Shown here: positions 45,292 through 52,620 of the stretch, piece after piece
Layout: every line of letters begins with the position of its first letter
Position numbering within the stretch: the stretch's first letter is position 1
NCBI RefSeq assembly: GCF_947501165.1
Contig: NZ_CANMUU010000001.1
Location: 1,054,001-1,118,000 of the forward strand
From: an uncultured Allomuricauda sp.
Lineage (GTDB): Bacteria > Bacteroidota > Bacteroidia > Flavobacteriales > Flavobacteriaceae
DNA length: 64,000 bases
Direction: 5' to 3'
Notes under the pieces: model-generated
Database searches by the model: none
What the model was told of the DNA's origin: nothing
What the model saw: the letters and a program-made list of their open reading frames with translations, nothing else
Position numbers and translations under genes: made by a program

Positions 45292-47520
45292 ATGCGAAAG
45301 CTATACTTTTTTTTCCTTATTGTATTCTTTTCTAACCTACTCGTAGCACAAGAAAAGACGTTCACGTATTTTGACCCACCAGAGGATACTCCCGAAGAGG
45401 AGATTTTGATGCGTTTGGACAGTTTGAAAAATAAACTGGTTTATGACTATTACAGCAATAACTTTCTGGAAGTACTGAAATATGGAGATTTAGGCCTTAA
45501 GCTGGCCGAAAGGATTGACAATCTTGCCTGGGATGTGGAAATCTCAAAATATACAGGGAGTACGTTTATTCGAATCAAGGATACGTTAAGAGCCGAAAAG
45601 ACTTTTACAGAATCTTTAAAGAAGGCCAAAATTGTTAATGATTCAACTTTAATTGCGGATGCCTACAACAATCTGGGCAACCTGAACAATGAAATAGGAC
45701 AGGATAAAAAGGCAATTGGCTATTATAATGAAGCGCTTAAAGTGTATCGGGCCAAAAAGAATATCACCCGAGTGTTTGTCATTCATTTTAATCTTTCCGA
45801 TATCTATTTGGACCAAAAGAATATTGCAAAATCAAAAGAGCATGTAGCTGGTCTTGACCGATATGTAGATTCCATTCAAATGCCCTTGTTACGAGCAGGG
45901 TATTACTTTTCCAAAGGAAGATTGGCTTTATTGGAGAAGGATTGGGACAAAGCCATCGAATATTTTGAAAACGATATTGCGCTCTCCAAGCAAAATGACT
46001 ACACCGATGGTTTGGTGGAAGGGTATGAATACCTGATTGAAGCCAATGTTGGAAAAGGTGACTTTGAACAGGCTTATCTGGTAAGGAAGGAGTCTGATGT
46101 ACACGTGGATAACAAGCACGAAATAGAGAAAGCAACCGCCATTAATGAGGTGATTGCCCGAATGAACGTGAACCAGTACAAACAAGAGCTTAAGGCCAAG
46201 GAACTGGAAAACGAAATGAACCGTCAGACTGCGGATAGGAACAAAACCATTGTTTATTTTACTTTAGCTGCTTCGGTAGTTTTACTAATCTTCGTCTGCG
46301 CCATGTTCTTCTCTTTCAAACGGAGAAAAGCACTGGTAAGAAGTCTTCAGGAAACCAATGTGCAATACTTGGATGCGAAAAAGAAAGCGGAGGAGCTGTC
46401 CGAGGTAAAAACCAACTTCTTGTCCGCCATTAGTCACGAATTGCGTACCCCTTTATATGGGATTATCGGTATCGCTTCGATATTAAAACAAGAAAAACCC
46501 CTTAAAAAATATCAGGAGGATATTACCTCTTTAAAGTTTTCAGCAGATTATTTGTTGGCTTTGATCAATGACCTGTTGTTCTTGAACAAATTGGATGCAC
46601 TGAAGAACAGGGAGTTGGAGAACAAACCTTTTCACTTACGGAAATTGGTGCGGAACATCACCAATTCCATGGAGCATATGCGGGCGAAGAACAACAATCA
46701 ATTTGAGATTGAAATTACGGATGACGTACCCGAATTTTTGAAGGGCGACTATGTAAAGCTCTCCCAAATACTGATCAATTTGATTAGCAACGCCTGTAAG
46801 TTTACGGAAGAAGGAACCATTACCGTTTCCATAACGCCAAAAGAAATTAGGGAAACATGTATTCTGCTGGATTTTAGGATTGCCGATACGGGTATGGGTA
46901 TTTCCGAGGAAAAGCAACGTGATATTTTTGATGAGTTTACCCAAGACATGAAGTCCAACGATTTTCAGGGCACGGGATTGGGGCTTGCCATTGTAAAGCG
47001 TTTGTTGGATTTACATGATGCCACCATTGACCTAAAAAGTGAGAAAAATGTGGGTACCGAATTCTCCTTTACCATTTGCTATGATGTAACGCAAAAGACC
47101 GAAATTGAAGAAGTACCCAAGCAAGAAGTTATAGACCGCAGCATTGTGGGCAGCCATATTTTGGTTGTGGACGATAACAAAATCAACCGCTTGGTAACTC
47201 GAAAAATCTTGGAAAAGAATAAGTTCACTTGTACCATTGCCGAAAATGGGAAAGAGGCTCTTGAAATTATTAACGATGAGGTCTTTGACATGATTTTGAT
47301 GGATGTGAACATGCCCATCATGAACGGTTTTGAGGCGACCCGCGAAATACGCGGCTTTAACAGTACCGTGCCTATTATCGCACTTACGGCCACGGACCCT
47401 ACCAAATCTTTTGATGATTTAAAGAGCCTTGGTTTTACCGACCTTATCATTAAGCCCTATGACACTGCCGACTTTTTGGAAGTGATCAAAAAGAACTTTG
47501 TGTCTACGGTGAAAATCTAA
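45292..47520 (+). CDS. TPR-containing hybrid sensor histidine kinase
   Basis: A 742-residue hybrid kinase. In order: signal peptide (FFLIVFFSNLLVAQ), periplasmic TPR array (about residues 50-300), a membrane helix (about 319-341), and the HisKA domain with His382 in AISHELRTPLYG. The HATPase follows (NLISNACKF, DTGMGIS, GTGLGLAIVKRLL). A C-terminal receiver carries the acceptor Asp671 (MILMDVNMP) and Lys in IIKPYD. It has no output domain or adjacent response regulator, so phosphate must pass to another protein. ATG 45292 is used; TTG 45268 is in frame upstream. About 240 bases before it hold no gene. Confidence 0.92.
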   Translation: MRKLYFFFLIVFFSNLLVAQEKTFTYFDPPEDTPEEEILMRLDSLKNKLVYDYYSNNFLEVLKYGDLGLKLAERIDNLAWDVEISKYTGSTFIRIKDTLRAEKTFTESLKKAKIVNDSTLIADAYNNLGNLNNEIGQDKKAIGYYNEALKVYRAKKNITRVFVIHFNLSDIYLDQKNIAKSKEHVAGLDRYVDSIQMPLLRAGYYFSKGRLALLEKDWDKAIEYFENDIALSKQNDYTDGLVEGYEYLIEANVGKGDFEQAYLVRKESDVHVDNKHEIEKATAINEVIARMNVNQYKQELKAKELENEMNRQTADRNKTIVYFTLAASVVLLIFVCAMFFSFKRRKALVRSLQETNVQYLDAKKKAEELSEVKTNFLSAISHELRTPLYGIIGIASILKQEKPLKKYQEDITSLKFSADYLLALINDLLFLNKLDALKNRELENKPFHLRKLVRNITNSMEHMRAKNNNQFEIEITDDVPEFLKGDYVKLSQILINLISNACKFTEEGTITVSITPKEIRETCILLDFRIADTGMGISEEKQRDIFDEFTQDMKSNDFQGTGLGLAIVKRLLDLHDATIDLKSEKNVGTEFSFTICYDVTQKTEIEEVPKQEVIDRSIVGSHILVVDDNKINRLVTRKILEKNKFTCTIAENGKEALEIINDEVFDMILMDVNMPIMNGFEATREIRGFNSTVPIIALTATDPTKSFDDLKSLGFTDLIIKPYDTADFLEVIKKNFVSTVKI

Positions 47521-47545
47521 AATTTCTCTACTTTTTTTAAAAAAG

Positions 47546-47559
47546 CTACTAATTAGTAG
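47546..47559. promoter_or_regulatory. 14-bp perfect palindrome
   Basis: CTACTAATTAGTAG is fully self-complementary and lies 36 bases before the small gene at 47595, just after the kinase gene. It could be an operator; the preceding CTTTTTTTAAAAAAG may be part of a kinase terminator. Confidence 0.3.
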
Positions 47560-47594
47560 TGGGGTATCCATTCTTGGGTTTTTATCTTGACCGG

Positions 47595-47774
47595 ATGGAA
47601 AATCAAACCCTTTCAGAATGGATTATAGAATCTTACGGCACAAAAGAGGAAGTGCGCAAACGATTGGACTTTATCGTTTTTATGCTGCATTTTTTACAGG
47701 AAGATACTTTTAGCCCAAAGGAAATTCAAGATGCCGCAGAACTACTAAAAGGCTTGGGGGAGGTTTTGGAGTGA
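47595..47774 (+). CDS. Small acidic protein of 59 residues
   Basis: A short cytoplasmic helical protein beginning MENQTLSEWIIES, with an acidic C-terminus ending GLGEVLE. No family recognised. ATG 47595 was chosen over an upstream TTG-type extension to 47559. It follows the hybrid kinase by 74 bases on the same strand. Its last 28 bases recur imperfectly at 49791-49819, on the far side of the first two cassette-like units, so its 3' end may mark an insertion point. Confidence 0.55.
   Translation: MENQTLSEWIIESYGTKEEVRKRLDFIVFMLHFLQEDTFSPKEIQDAAELLKGLGEVLE
47745..47772. repeat. Direct repeat, left copy
   Basis: This 28-base stretch covers the last codons of the 59-residue gene and shares about 24 positions, with one gap, with 49791-49819 in the same orientation. 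The identical core is GAGGTTTTGGAGT. Confidence 0.5.
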
Positions 47775-47781
47775 GGGGTTG

Positions 47782-47886
47782 GGCTATGATAACGTAGCGG
47801 ATGGGCGGTTTTGCTTTTCTTTAAAAAATAAGAAAAGTTGTTTTTTAGTTGAGAAAGACAGCTATAGATTATAGCAATTGTTAGGT
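47782..47886 (-). repeat. attC-like palindromic site A
   Basis: On the minus strand the site begins with ACCTAAC (complement of 47880-47886), an exact RYYYAAC core, 10 bases after the stop of the HEPN-like gene. It then has AATTGCTATAA, and ends with CATAGCCCAACCC near 47790-47778. GCTAT and ATAGC can pair (47783-47787 with 47871-47875). The far core box is degenerate. It resembles the other sites in this array. Confidence 0.45.
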
Positions 47887-47896
47887 GTTATTATTT

Positions 47897-48448
47897 CTAC
47901 AAATCAAAAGAATCTCTCAAATTAAATTCAACTTGATTCATATAATCTGAAACATCGAAAAGATAGGGAATGTCAACTACCTCATTGACAACAGATAGTC
48001 CTTTCTTTGACTTAGCGGTTGTTTTTGTTCTAATTATTTCTTTCGATTTCCAATTCTTGGAAATGTTCGAATGTAAAATTGTATTGCGCAATTCCTCGCA
48101 TCTATAAACAGCTTTAATTAATAATTTAAAATGTTCTAATTCATAGTCTTTGACTAGATTAAACCTTCTAGGCGTATTAATTTTATAGAATAGCGAGGCA
48201 AATAGATTCACCTTATTTTTGAAAGACAGTTCTGCAGTTAAAATCATTCCAATATCTTTTTCTAAATCAAGAAATTGTTCTGTTATAATTTTCTCAATTC
48301 TATTTTCTAAATATTGAAAATTCATAGTTATTCTGCCCATAACGGCGGACAATTCATCAGGGGTGCCGACTCTCTCTTCGTAGGACGAAGAATCACGAGT
48401 ATTATCAAAACTTAAGAAATGTTCTATTTCATCAATGGGATTTTTCAT
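47897..48448 (-). CDS. HEPN-like protein with R-x4-H motif
   Basis: A 183-residue cytoplasmic, mostly helical protein. Near residue 121 it has EELRNTILHS: Arg121, Asn122 and His126 form the R-N-x3-H motif used as the catalytic site in HEPN-superfamily RNases. HEPN domains occur in toxins, antiphage proteins and RNA-processing enzymes, and often bind a partner. The whole-protein family is not recognised, so nuclease activity is inferred from the motif alone. ATG 48448 lies 7 bases after the core box of site B and the stop lies next to site A, so the gene fills one cassette-like unit. Confidence 0.6.
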   Translation of the reverse strand: MKNPIDEIEHFLSFDNTRDSSSYEERVGTPDELSAVMGRITMNFQYLENRIEKIITEQFLDLEKDIGMILTAELSFKNKVNLFASLFYKINTPRRFNLVKDYELEHFKLLIKAVYRCEELRNTILHSNISKNWKSKEIIRTKTTAKSKKGLSVVNEVVDIPYLFDVSDYMNQVEFNLRDSFDL

Positions 48449-48454
48449 AATGGT

Positions 48455-48585
48455 GCACAACGGTCTTGGCTATGAGCAGCTGCGTGGTTTAGCCCTTAAC
48501 TTTGCAAGTATACAACAAGCTGAAAATCTGTGAGGATTTTCAGAAGTATGCGAGAACAAGCAATTACTTATAGTCCTTGTTGGGT
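48455..48585 (-). repeat. attC-like palindromic site B (best example)
   Basis: The two ends are GCACAAC (48455-48461) and GTTGGGT (48579-48585), close to the integron core pair. Inside them GGCTATGAG (48468-48476) pairs with CTTATAGTCC (48567-48576), leaving one unpaired T, similar to the extrahelical bases of attC sites. The total is 131 bases. The GTTGGGT end lies inside the last codons of the DUF4145-like gene, and the GCACAAC end lies 7 bases before the next ATG. Confidence 0.55.
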
Positions 48586-49301
48586 GCAGTATTTATTAAT
48601 TTTTGAATTGCATAAGCAGCGTGATGAATTGCTTCTTCCGCTTCTCCTCTTTTCAGTTCCTGACCGTGAACAGCTCTATTACTTACGTGAATAGGATATC
48701 TTAAATTATTAGCAACATCAGAATCAATGAGTTGATTTCGGTTCAAAATGTCTATCAGTTTAGTGACTGAATGTATTTTTTTAACCCGTATTCCATTTTC
48801 CTCTGCAATGTTCTTTAATAAAATCTCTACATACCTTCTTAAGCGAGCAAGTGCATTCCACGGTTCTCCTAAATACAGTTCTTTGATGATTTTATCAAAT
48901 TCCTCACTTACTTTGTCTGTATATGGGAAGTCCTTAATTAAGTCTTTTGCTGGGTGTTCTTGTTCAAATTTTTCGTGTTCTTCTTTTTCAGATTCTATTT
49001 CATCTTCTGTTCCCACAAATTGAGTTAGTCTACTGATTAGAGAATCTACTTTCTTAGTCAATTTGTTATTATCTACATAGTCTGAGATTGTAAGTTTTCC
49101 AATATCATCGTCTAAATATTCTCCTAATGCAAGAATATCAGATGAATCAAGAATTGCCTCTAATTCTTTTTTCTTTAATTCTTTAAGCAGTATTTTTTGA
49201 CTTATCGAATTTACAGTCCACGAAATTATTGTAATAACACCAGAAATAAGTCCAAGTACGGTTGCTAATAGCGATATGTAATTTTCTAAATTTTCGAACA
49301 T
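48564..49301 (-). CDS. Membrane-anchored DUF4145/HEPN-like protein
   Basis: A 245-residue protein with one N-terminal membrane helix (about residues 10-30), a charged linker rich in Glu and Lys (about 95-125), and a C-terminal helical domain. That domain contains EPWNALARLRRYVEILLKNIA and NRAVHGQELKRGEAEEAIHHA, typical of DUF4145-type HEPN-fold domains. The exact R-x4-6-H catalytic motif is not seen, so it may be a non-catalytic HEPN. It is 3 bases downstream of the two-helix membrane protein and the pair fills one cassette-like unit. A defence role is conjecture. Confidence 0.65.
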   Translation of the reverse strand: MFENLENYISLLATVLGLISGVITIISWTVNSISQKILLKELKKKELEAILDSSDILALGEYLDDDIGKLTISDYVDNNKLTKKVDSLISRLTQFVGTEDEIESEKEEHEKFEQEHPAKDLIKDFPYTDKVSEEFDKIIKELYLGEPWNALARLRRYVEILLKNIAEENGIRVKKIHSVTKLIDILNRNQLIDSDVANNLRYPIHVSNRAVHGQELKRGEAEEAIHHAAYAIQKLINTAPNKDYK

Positions 49302-49304
49302 ACC

Positions 49305-49679
49305 TTACACTTTGTTTAGAGTAGACCTGTACAATGCAAGAAATGGTGTAATCTGTTTAAATCGATTCAGTAAAGTTATAGATGCAATGTATTTTCTTCC
49401 TAGTCGCTTTACTCTCCACAATTCATAAAACCCATAGGACATTGTTAATAAAGAAAATCCTAATGGGTAAAGCATTGTTGTATTGTCAACTTTTAATTCG
49501 CTTTTGAAAAATGCTATCGCTAGCGTCACAATTAATGATATTGCAATACTTATAGTGCCTTTTATTATCATCAGTTTTCTTTCGTGATGCCATTCATAAA
49601 CTTTTTTTAATTCAGCTTCTGGATCAGTTACTTCTTGAGTAGCTAAATTGATAATATCTCTAATGTTAATGTCTTTCAT
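49305..49679 (-). CDS. Two-helix membrane protein of 124 residues
   Basis: A small protein with an N-terminal amphipathic part, two adjacent membrane helices (about residues 37-58 and 70-88) and a basic C-terminal tail (RVKRLGRKYIAS). The layout recalls SLATT-type membrane proteins found with antiphage systems, but no diagnostic motif was seen. It is the first gene of the pair with the DUF4145-like gene; its ATG lies 17 bases after an exact GTTRRRY core box at 49696-49702. Confidence 0.6.
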   Translation of the reverse strand: MKDINIRDIINLATQEVTDPEAELKKVYEWHHERKLMIIKGTISIAISLIVTLAIAFFKSELKVDNTTMLYPLGFSLLTMSYGFYELWRVKRLGRKYIASITLLNRFKQITPFLALYRSTLNKV

Positions 49680-49695
49680 ATTTTTCTCATATTAC

Positions 49696-49713
49696 ACCCA
49701 ACTTGTTTATAGT
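49696..49713 (-). repeat. attC-like half-site F
   Basis: On the minus strand CACTATAAACAA is followed by GTTGGGT (complement of 49696-49702), an exact GTTRRRY core, just upstream of the first gene in its unit. The matching RYYYAAC half is not found in the following 120 bases, so this may be an array edge or a decayed site. Confidence 0.4.
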
Positions 49714-49790
49714 GATGTAAAATACACTTCTATACGCCCAATTTAAGACATAAACTCAACATTTTGTAAGAGATATCTTTAGTTTTCAGG

Positions 49791-49819
49791 CTAAAATGGC
49801 CTAGAAGAGGTTTTGGAGT
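49791..49819. repeat. Direct repeat, right copy
   Basis: Imperfect second copy of the sequence at the end of the 59-residue gene (47745-47772). The two copies bracket about 2.0 kb holding three genes. Confidence 0.45.
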
Positions 49820-49826
49820 TTTGTTT

Positions 49827-50336
49827 CTAATGAAATTCAATGCTTACCTGCGTAATCAAATCGTCTTTAAAGCCCAGTAAAATAGGGTTCTTTATTTTTC
49901 TGGGATTGTTCATGCACATTCCAGGCATAAGACACTTTATTTCAAAGCGCTCCAAATCATCCACTATGCTTTCCGTAGTTTTCGCATCAATACTATTGTC
50001 ACCAATTTTTAGAACGCCTTCAAACGTTGTGTTTGGAAAGTTTTTGTCCCCATCCCAATTGAAGTTAAAGGCAAGCGTAAGTAGGTTACCATTCACGGTA
50101 TGAAAAACAAGGCCCAGGTCTGTGTAACGATAATTAATCTTGCCAGTGGGGTACTCTTTATACACTTCGGGTTCTCCCAGCATTTCCACAATACTTTGGT
50201 ATGTGGTTGAATTATCGATTGGGGTTCCGTTCAAAGTAACGGTGTAGTCTTGGGTGTAAACGACTTCTATGGTTTCTTGTCCAAAGCAAATAACGGATAA
50301 AAGGCTAAAAAATAATACGGTACATACTGGTTTCAT
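49827..50336 (-). CDS. Hypothetical secreted protein
   Basis: A 169-residue protein with a signal peptide (VLFFSLLSVICFGQ). The mature part is beta-rich and contains four Cys/Met-rich positions around FEIKCLMPGMCMNNPRK. Its middle, STTYQSIVEMLGEPEVYKEYPTGKINYRYTDLGLVF, resembles small periplasmic beta-sheet proteins such as the DUF7738/SmpA-like folds. No function is known. ATG 50336 is used; the longer frame to 50399 would lack a signal peptide at the N-terminus. A GTTGTGC box lies about 60 bases upstream. Confidence 0.7.
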   Translation of the reverse strand: MKPVCTVLFFSLLSVICFGQETIEVVYTQDYTVTLNGTPIDNSTTYQSIVEMLGEPEVYKEYPTGKINYRYTDLGLVFHTVNGNLLTLAFNFNWDGDKNFPNTTFEGVLKIGDNSIDAKTTESIVDDLERFEIKCLMPGMCMNNPRKIKNPILLGFKDDLITQVSIEFH

Positions 50337-50395
50337 GGTGTCTGTTTTTGATTGATAGTTGAGGTTTTGGTTCGGCTTGGTTAAGGAACAATTGT

Positions 50396-50402
50396 GCACA
50401 AC
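50396..50402 (-). repeat. attC-like core box E
   Basis: GTTGTGC on the minus strand, preceded by ACGACAAG, is the same heptamer as the start-proximal box of site B. The remainder of the site is not clear in the 17 bases to the upstream gene, so this would be a partial site. Confidence 0.3.
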
Positions 50403-50418
50403 CTTGTCGTAACCGGGT

Positions 50419-51081
50419 TTATTTGTTTATTTGAATGGTTTTAAAATCGAAATTAAAGGTGTCTTTTTTTGCTTGAACAATTTCAATCTCTTTGGCAAGT
50501 TTCCCATAATCACTTTCAAGCCACTTTTTATACTCAATCTTGATTACTTCCGTAGTGTCCATCATGTTTAGAAATTCGATAATTCTAATCTGCTCCATCT
50601 TTGGGTCGTAATAGAGTTTTACTGGATTCTTAAGTCTGTCAATTCCAGAATACAATTCAAGCTTGTTTTCTAAATCCTTTTCAAATTCAATGTCTTCAAA
50701 AAACGCCTTTGGATTGGTTTGTAACCTGTGAAAATCATGACTTCTAATCATCTCTATAGAAATGTTTGACAATGTATCTGAATCTTTCCCATTTTCAGTA
50801 ATGACATAGCCTTTGTCAAATGAAATCAGTTCTGCTCTGAATGGCGAATCCCTATATTCATAAACTTGATAAAAGGTGAGGTTTCCATCCTTTTCTGAGG
50901 TCACCTCCGTAGTATAATCACCATTAGGTCCATTGCAATTAGCAAATGAATGGATGTTTTCAATTTGAAGGTATCTTGAATCGAGAGACAATTTCTTTTT
51001 CTTGGTATCCTTCCCTTCTTTGCAAGAAATCATTCCCAAAGCGCATAGGAATACACAAAACATAGTTAATCGTATGGTCAT
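50419..51081 (-). CDS. Hypothetical lipoprotein
   Basis: A 220-residue lipoprotein (lipobox GMISC, then Lys-rich KEGKDTKKKK). The mature domain has the pattern of a small secreted beta-alpha protein, with SFANCNGPNGDYTTEV and FYQVYEYRDSPFRAELISFDKG. No family recognised. It lies between candidate sites C and E and is on the same strand as all neighbours. Confidence 0.7.
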   Translation of the reverse strand: MTIRLTMFCVFLCALGMISCKEGKDTKKKKLSLDSRYLQIENIHSFANCNGPNGDYTTEVTSEKDGNLTFYQVYEYRDSPFRAELISFDKGYVITENGKDSDTLSNISIEMIRSHDFHRLQTNPKAFFEDIEFEKDLENKLELYSGIDRLKNPVKLYYDPKMEQIRIIEFLNMMDTTEVIKIEYKKWLESDYGKLAKEIEIVQAKKDTFNFDFKTIQINK

Positions 51082-51130
51082 TTCATGTTTTTTTATTTAA
51101 AGTCTAATCAATACTTTATAAGTTTATGAC

Positions 51131-51190
51131 ACACTGTGGTCTTGGCTATGGTTTATTATAGAATAAAGCTACAATGAATTAAGGCAATTG
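51131..51190 (-). repeat. attC-like site C
   Basis: Contains GGTCTTGGCTATG (51138-51150), identical over 13 bases to site B. The other half, AATTAAGGCAATTG (51178-51190), resembles the inner half of sites A and D. Core heptamers are degenerate. It lies between the YciI-like gene and the downstream lipoprotein gene. Confidence 0.45.
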
Positions 51191-51208
51191 TCATGTATGC
51201 GTACTTTT

Positions 51209-51496
51209 TCATTCCATTAGGAATTTTAATTCTTCACAAGTTTTGCTCGGTACAAATTCAGTCAATTCATAATCTGCCAATTCATTCTGCTTAAAAGGGT
51301 CTTTTGCAATAATGTTTTCCAGTTTGGATTTTGATTGCACATCGGATAAAATTATTCCACCTGTTCTTGGGACCTTTCGTCCTGAAGCAAGAAAATGCCC
51401 CAATTCATAGTGCTCATTGAGATATTCAATATGTTCTTCGAGAAACTGGTCCACTCTCTCCAGTTCTGTTTTGTAGGTTAAATTGATGATGAACAT
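51209..51496 (-). CDS. YciI-like protein
   Basis: A 95-residue ferredoxin-like protein of the YCII family, with MFIINLTYKTELERVDQFLEEHIEYL at the start, where the conserved His follows EE, and SGRKVPRTGGIILSDV in the middle. Family members have a His-Asp active-site pair and some act as small hydrolases or dehalogenase-like enzymes; most are uncharacterised. It fills the interval between candidate sites D and C alone, as expected for a single-gene cassette. Confidence 0.82.
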   Translation of the reverse strand: MFIINLTYKTELERVDQFLEEHIEYLNEHYELGHFLASGRKVPRTGGIILSDVQSKSKLENIIAKDPFKQNELADYELTEFVPSKTCEELKFLME

Positions 51497-51540
51497 TTAG
51501 GTTTTTTTTGGTTATTGTCTTAATTACTAATTTGTTGTAT

Positions 51541-51602
51541 ACTACACAAGGGTCTTGGTTATGATTTTAGTTTGGCACAAAACCACAATACATTATAGCC
51601 AT
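51541..51602 (-). repeat. attC-like site D
   Basis: GGTCTTGGTTATG (51551-51563) differs from the 13-mer of sites B and C at one base. The inverted partner ATTATAGCCAT (51592-51602) pairs with it over TGGTTAT/ATAGCCA (one G-U), giving a stem with about a 30-base loop. Confidence 0.5.
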
Positions 51603-51622
51603 ATGCTTTTCCTTTTATTCTG

Positions 51623-52129
51623 TTACTCCTGATATCTTTCTTTTTTTGTCAAGGTCCATATATTTAAAACGCTGTTTCCAAGCCCGTTTAAAGTATCAGG
51701 TTCCACAATTTCTATCTCGGTAATTCCTTCTATGGCTATTTTGTATTTCTTACTTTCTAGTAAGTATCCGTCAATGTAAATATCACTTTGTGCATCCATT
51801 CCGAAAAAGTCGTTCAGTTCCGATTGCGTTTTACTTGGGACACTTTTTTTTAGTTCTACAAGAATTAATCCTTGACTCGTAAGGTTGTAAAAATCACTGT
51901 TTTCTCTATCTGGTTTGTATTTTAAAACAGATATTTCATTGACTTTATCCAACACCTCTTCTTTGGAATCTCCTAAATTCTCTACTAAGTATTGATTTCC
52001 AATGATGTTTTTGTTCAAAATATAGGTTGGACTTTTAGTTTTTGCATTTGGTAATTTGATGTAGTTTTCTTGGGAAAATACATTTAACGCGATAAATAAA
52101 AGGGGAAGTAATACTAAGGGTTTGTTCAT
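51623..52129 (-). CDS. Hypothetical secreted protein
   Basis: A 168-residue protein with signal peptide (LLPLLFIALNVFSQE). The mature part includes FFGMDAQSDIYIDGYLLESKKYKIAIEGITEIEIVEPD, which reads like the small domain following a carboxypeptidase-regulatory fold or a plug-like surface domain. No function recognised. It is 26 bases downstream of the cytochrome-oxidase-like gene. Confidence 0.65.
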   Translation of the reverse strand: MNKPLVLLPLLFIALNVFSQENYIKLPNAKTKSPTYILNKNIIGNQYLVENLGDSKEEVLDKVNEISVLKYKPDRENSDFYNLTSQGLILVELKKSVPSKTQSELNDFFGMDAQSDIYIDGYLLESKKYKIAIEGITEIEIVEPDTLNGLGNSVLNIWTLTKKERYQE

Positions 52130-52155
52130 GTATTAAATGGGTTAAAAAACTTGAG

Positions 52156-52599
52156 CTATTTTTTCTTTTGAATTAATGCAAGTACCAAGTTTATTAAATA
52201 AAGTAACTGCCCCAAGGCTATAGAAAATAGAACACAAACAAGAACTAGATTTTTTATAACCAAATCATCATAAGCAGGAAAGCTGGATTCACTATAAGAA
52301 CTAAAAGTAAATAAAGGCAAAAGAAAAATTACTAGTAATCCACCAATAGTTACAAAAATATGGATTGCACTTAACCAGGTTGAAAGTTTACCACCTACTC
52401 TTTGAGTTATCCAGTAACCACCTCCTATTATTCCAAATACAAATGAAATAAGCACGGCTAAATGAAGATTGGCAATTACGTAATACGTGTCATGAATATT
52501 TATGTCCAATGTAGCATCACCGCTCAACATCCCGTAAAGCAGAATGATAGGAATAGAAGAAAAAAAAGCTAAATACGGTTTTTTATATATTTTATTCAT
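52156..52599 (-). CDS. Short membrane protein homologous to part of cytochrome oxidase subunit I
   Basis: A 147-residue protein with four membrane helices. The segment INIHDTYYVIANLHLAV (residues 34-49) matches the heme-copper oxidase subunit I sequence HDTYYVVAHFHYV. Next come GGGYWITQRVGGKLSTW and IHIFVTIGGLLVIFLLP, which resemble the following two helices of that subunit. In subunit I the two His of the AHFH motif bind heme a3 and heme a; here the first is Asn44 and only His46 remains. A full oxidase is therefore excluded; a one-heme or heme-free relic is possible. Confidence 0.65.
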   Translation of the reverse strand: MNKIYKKPYLAFFSSIPIILLYGMLSGDATLDINIHDTYYVIANLHLAVLISFVFGIIGGGYWITQRVGGKLSTWLSAIHIFVTIGGLLVIFLLPLFTFSSYSESSFPAYDDLVIKNLVLVCVLFSIALGQLLYLINLVLALIQKKK

Positions 52600-52620
52600 T
52601 TAGCATTTTTAAATACGTTC

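Noticed and set aside
47775..52600. Insertion sequence or prophage as explanation of the accessory block
   Set aside because: No transposase, integrase or phage structural gene is visible, and the repeats lie at gene borders rather than at the ends of one element.
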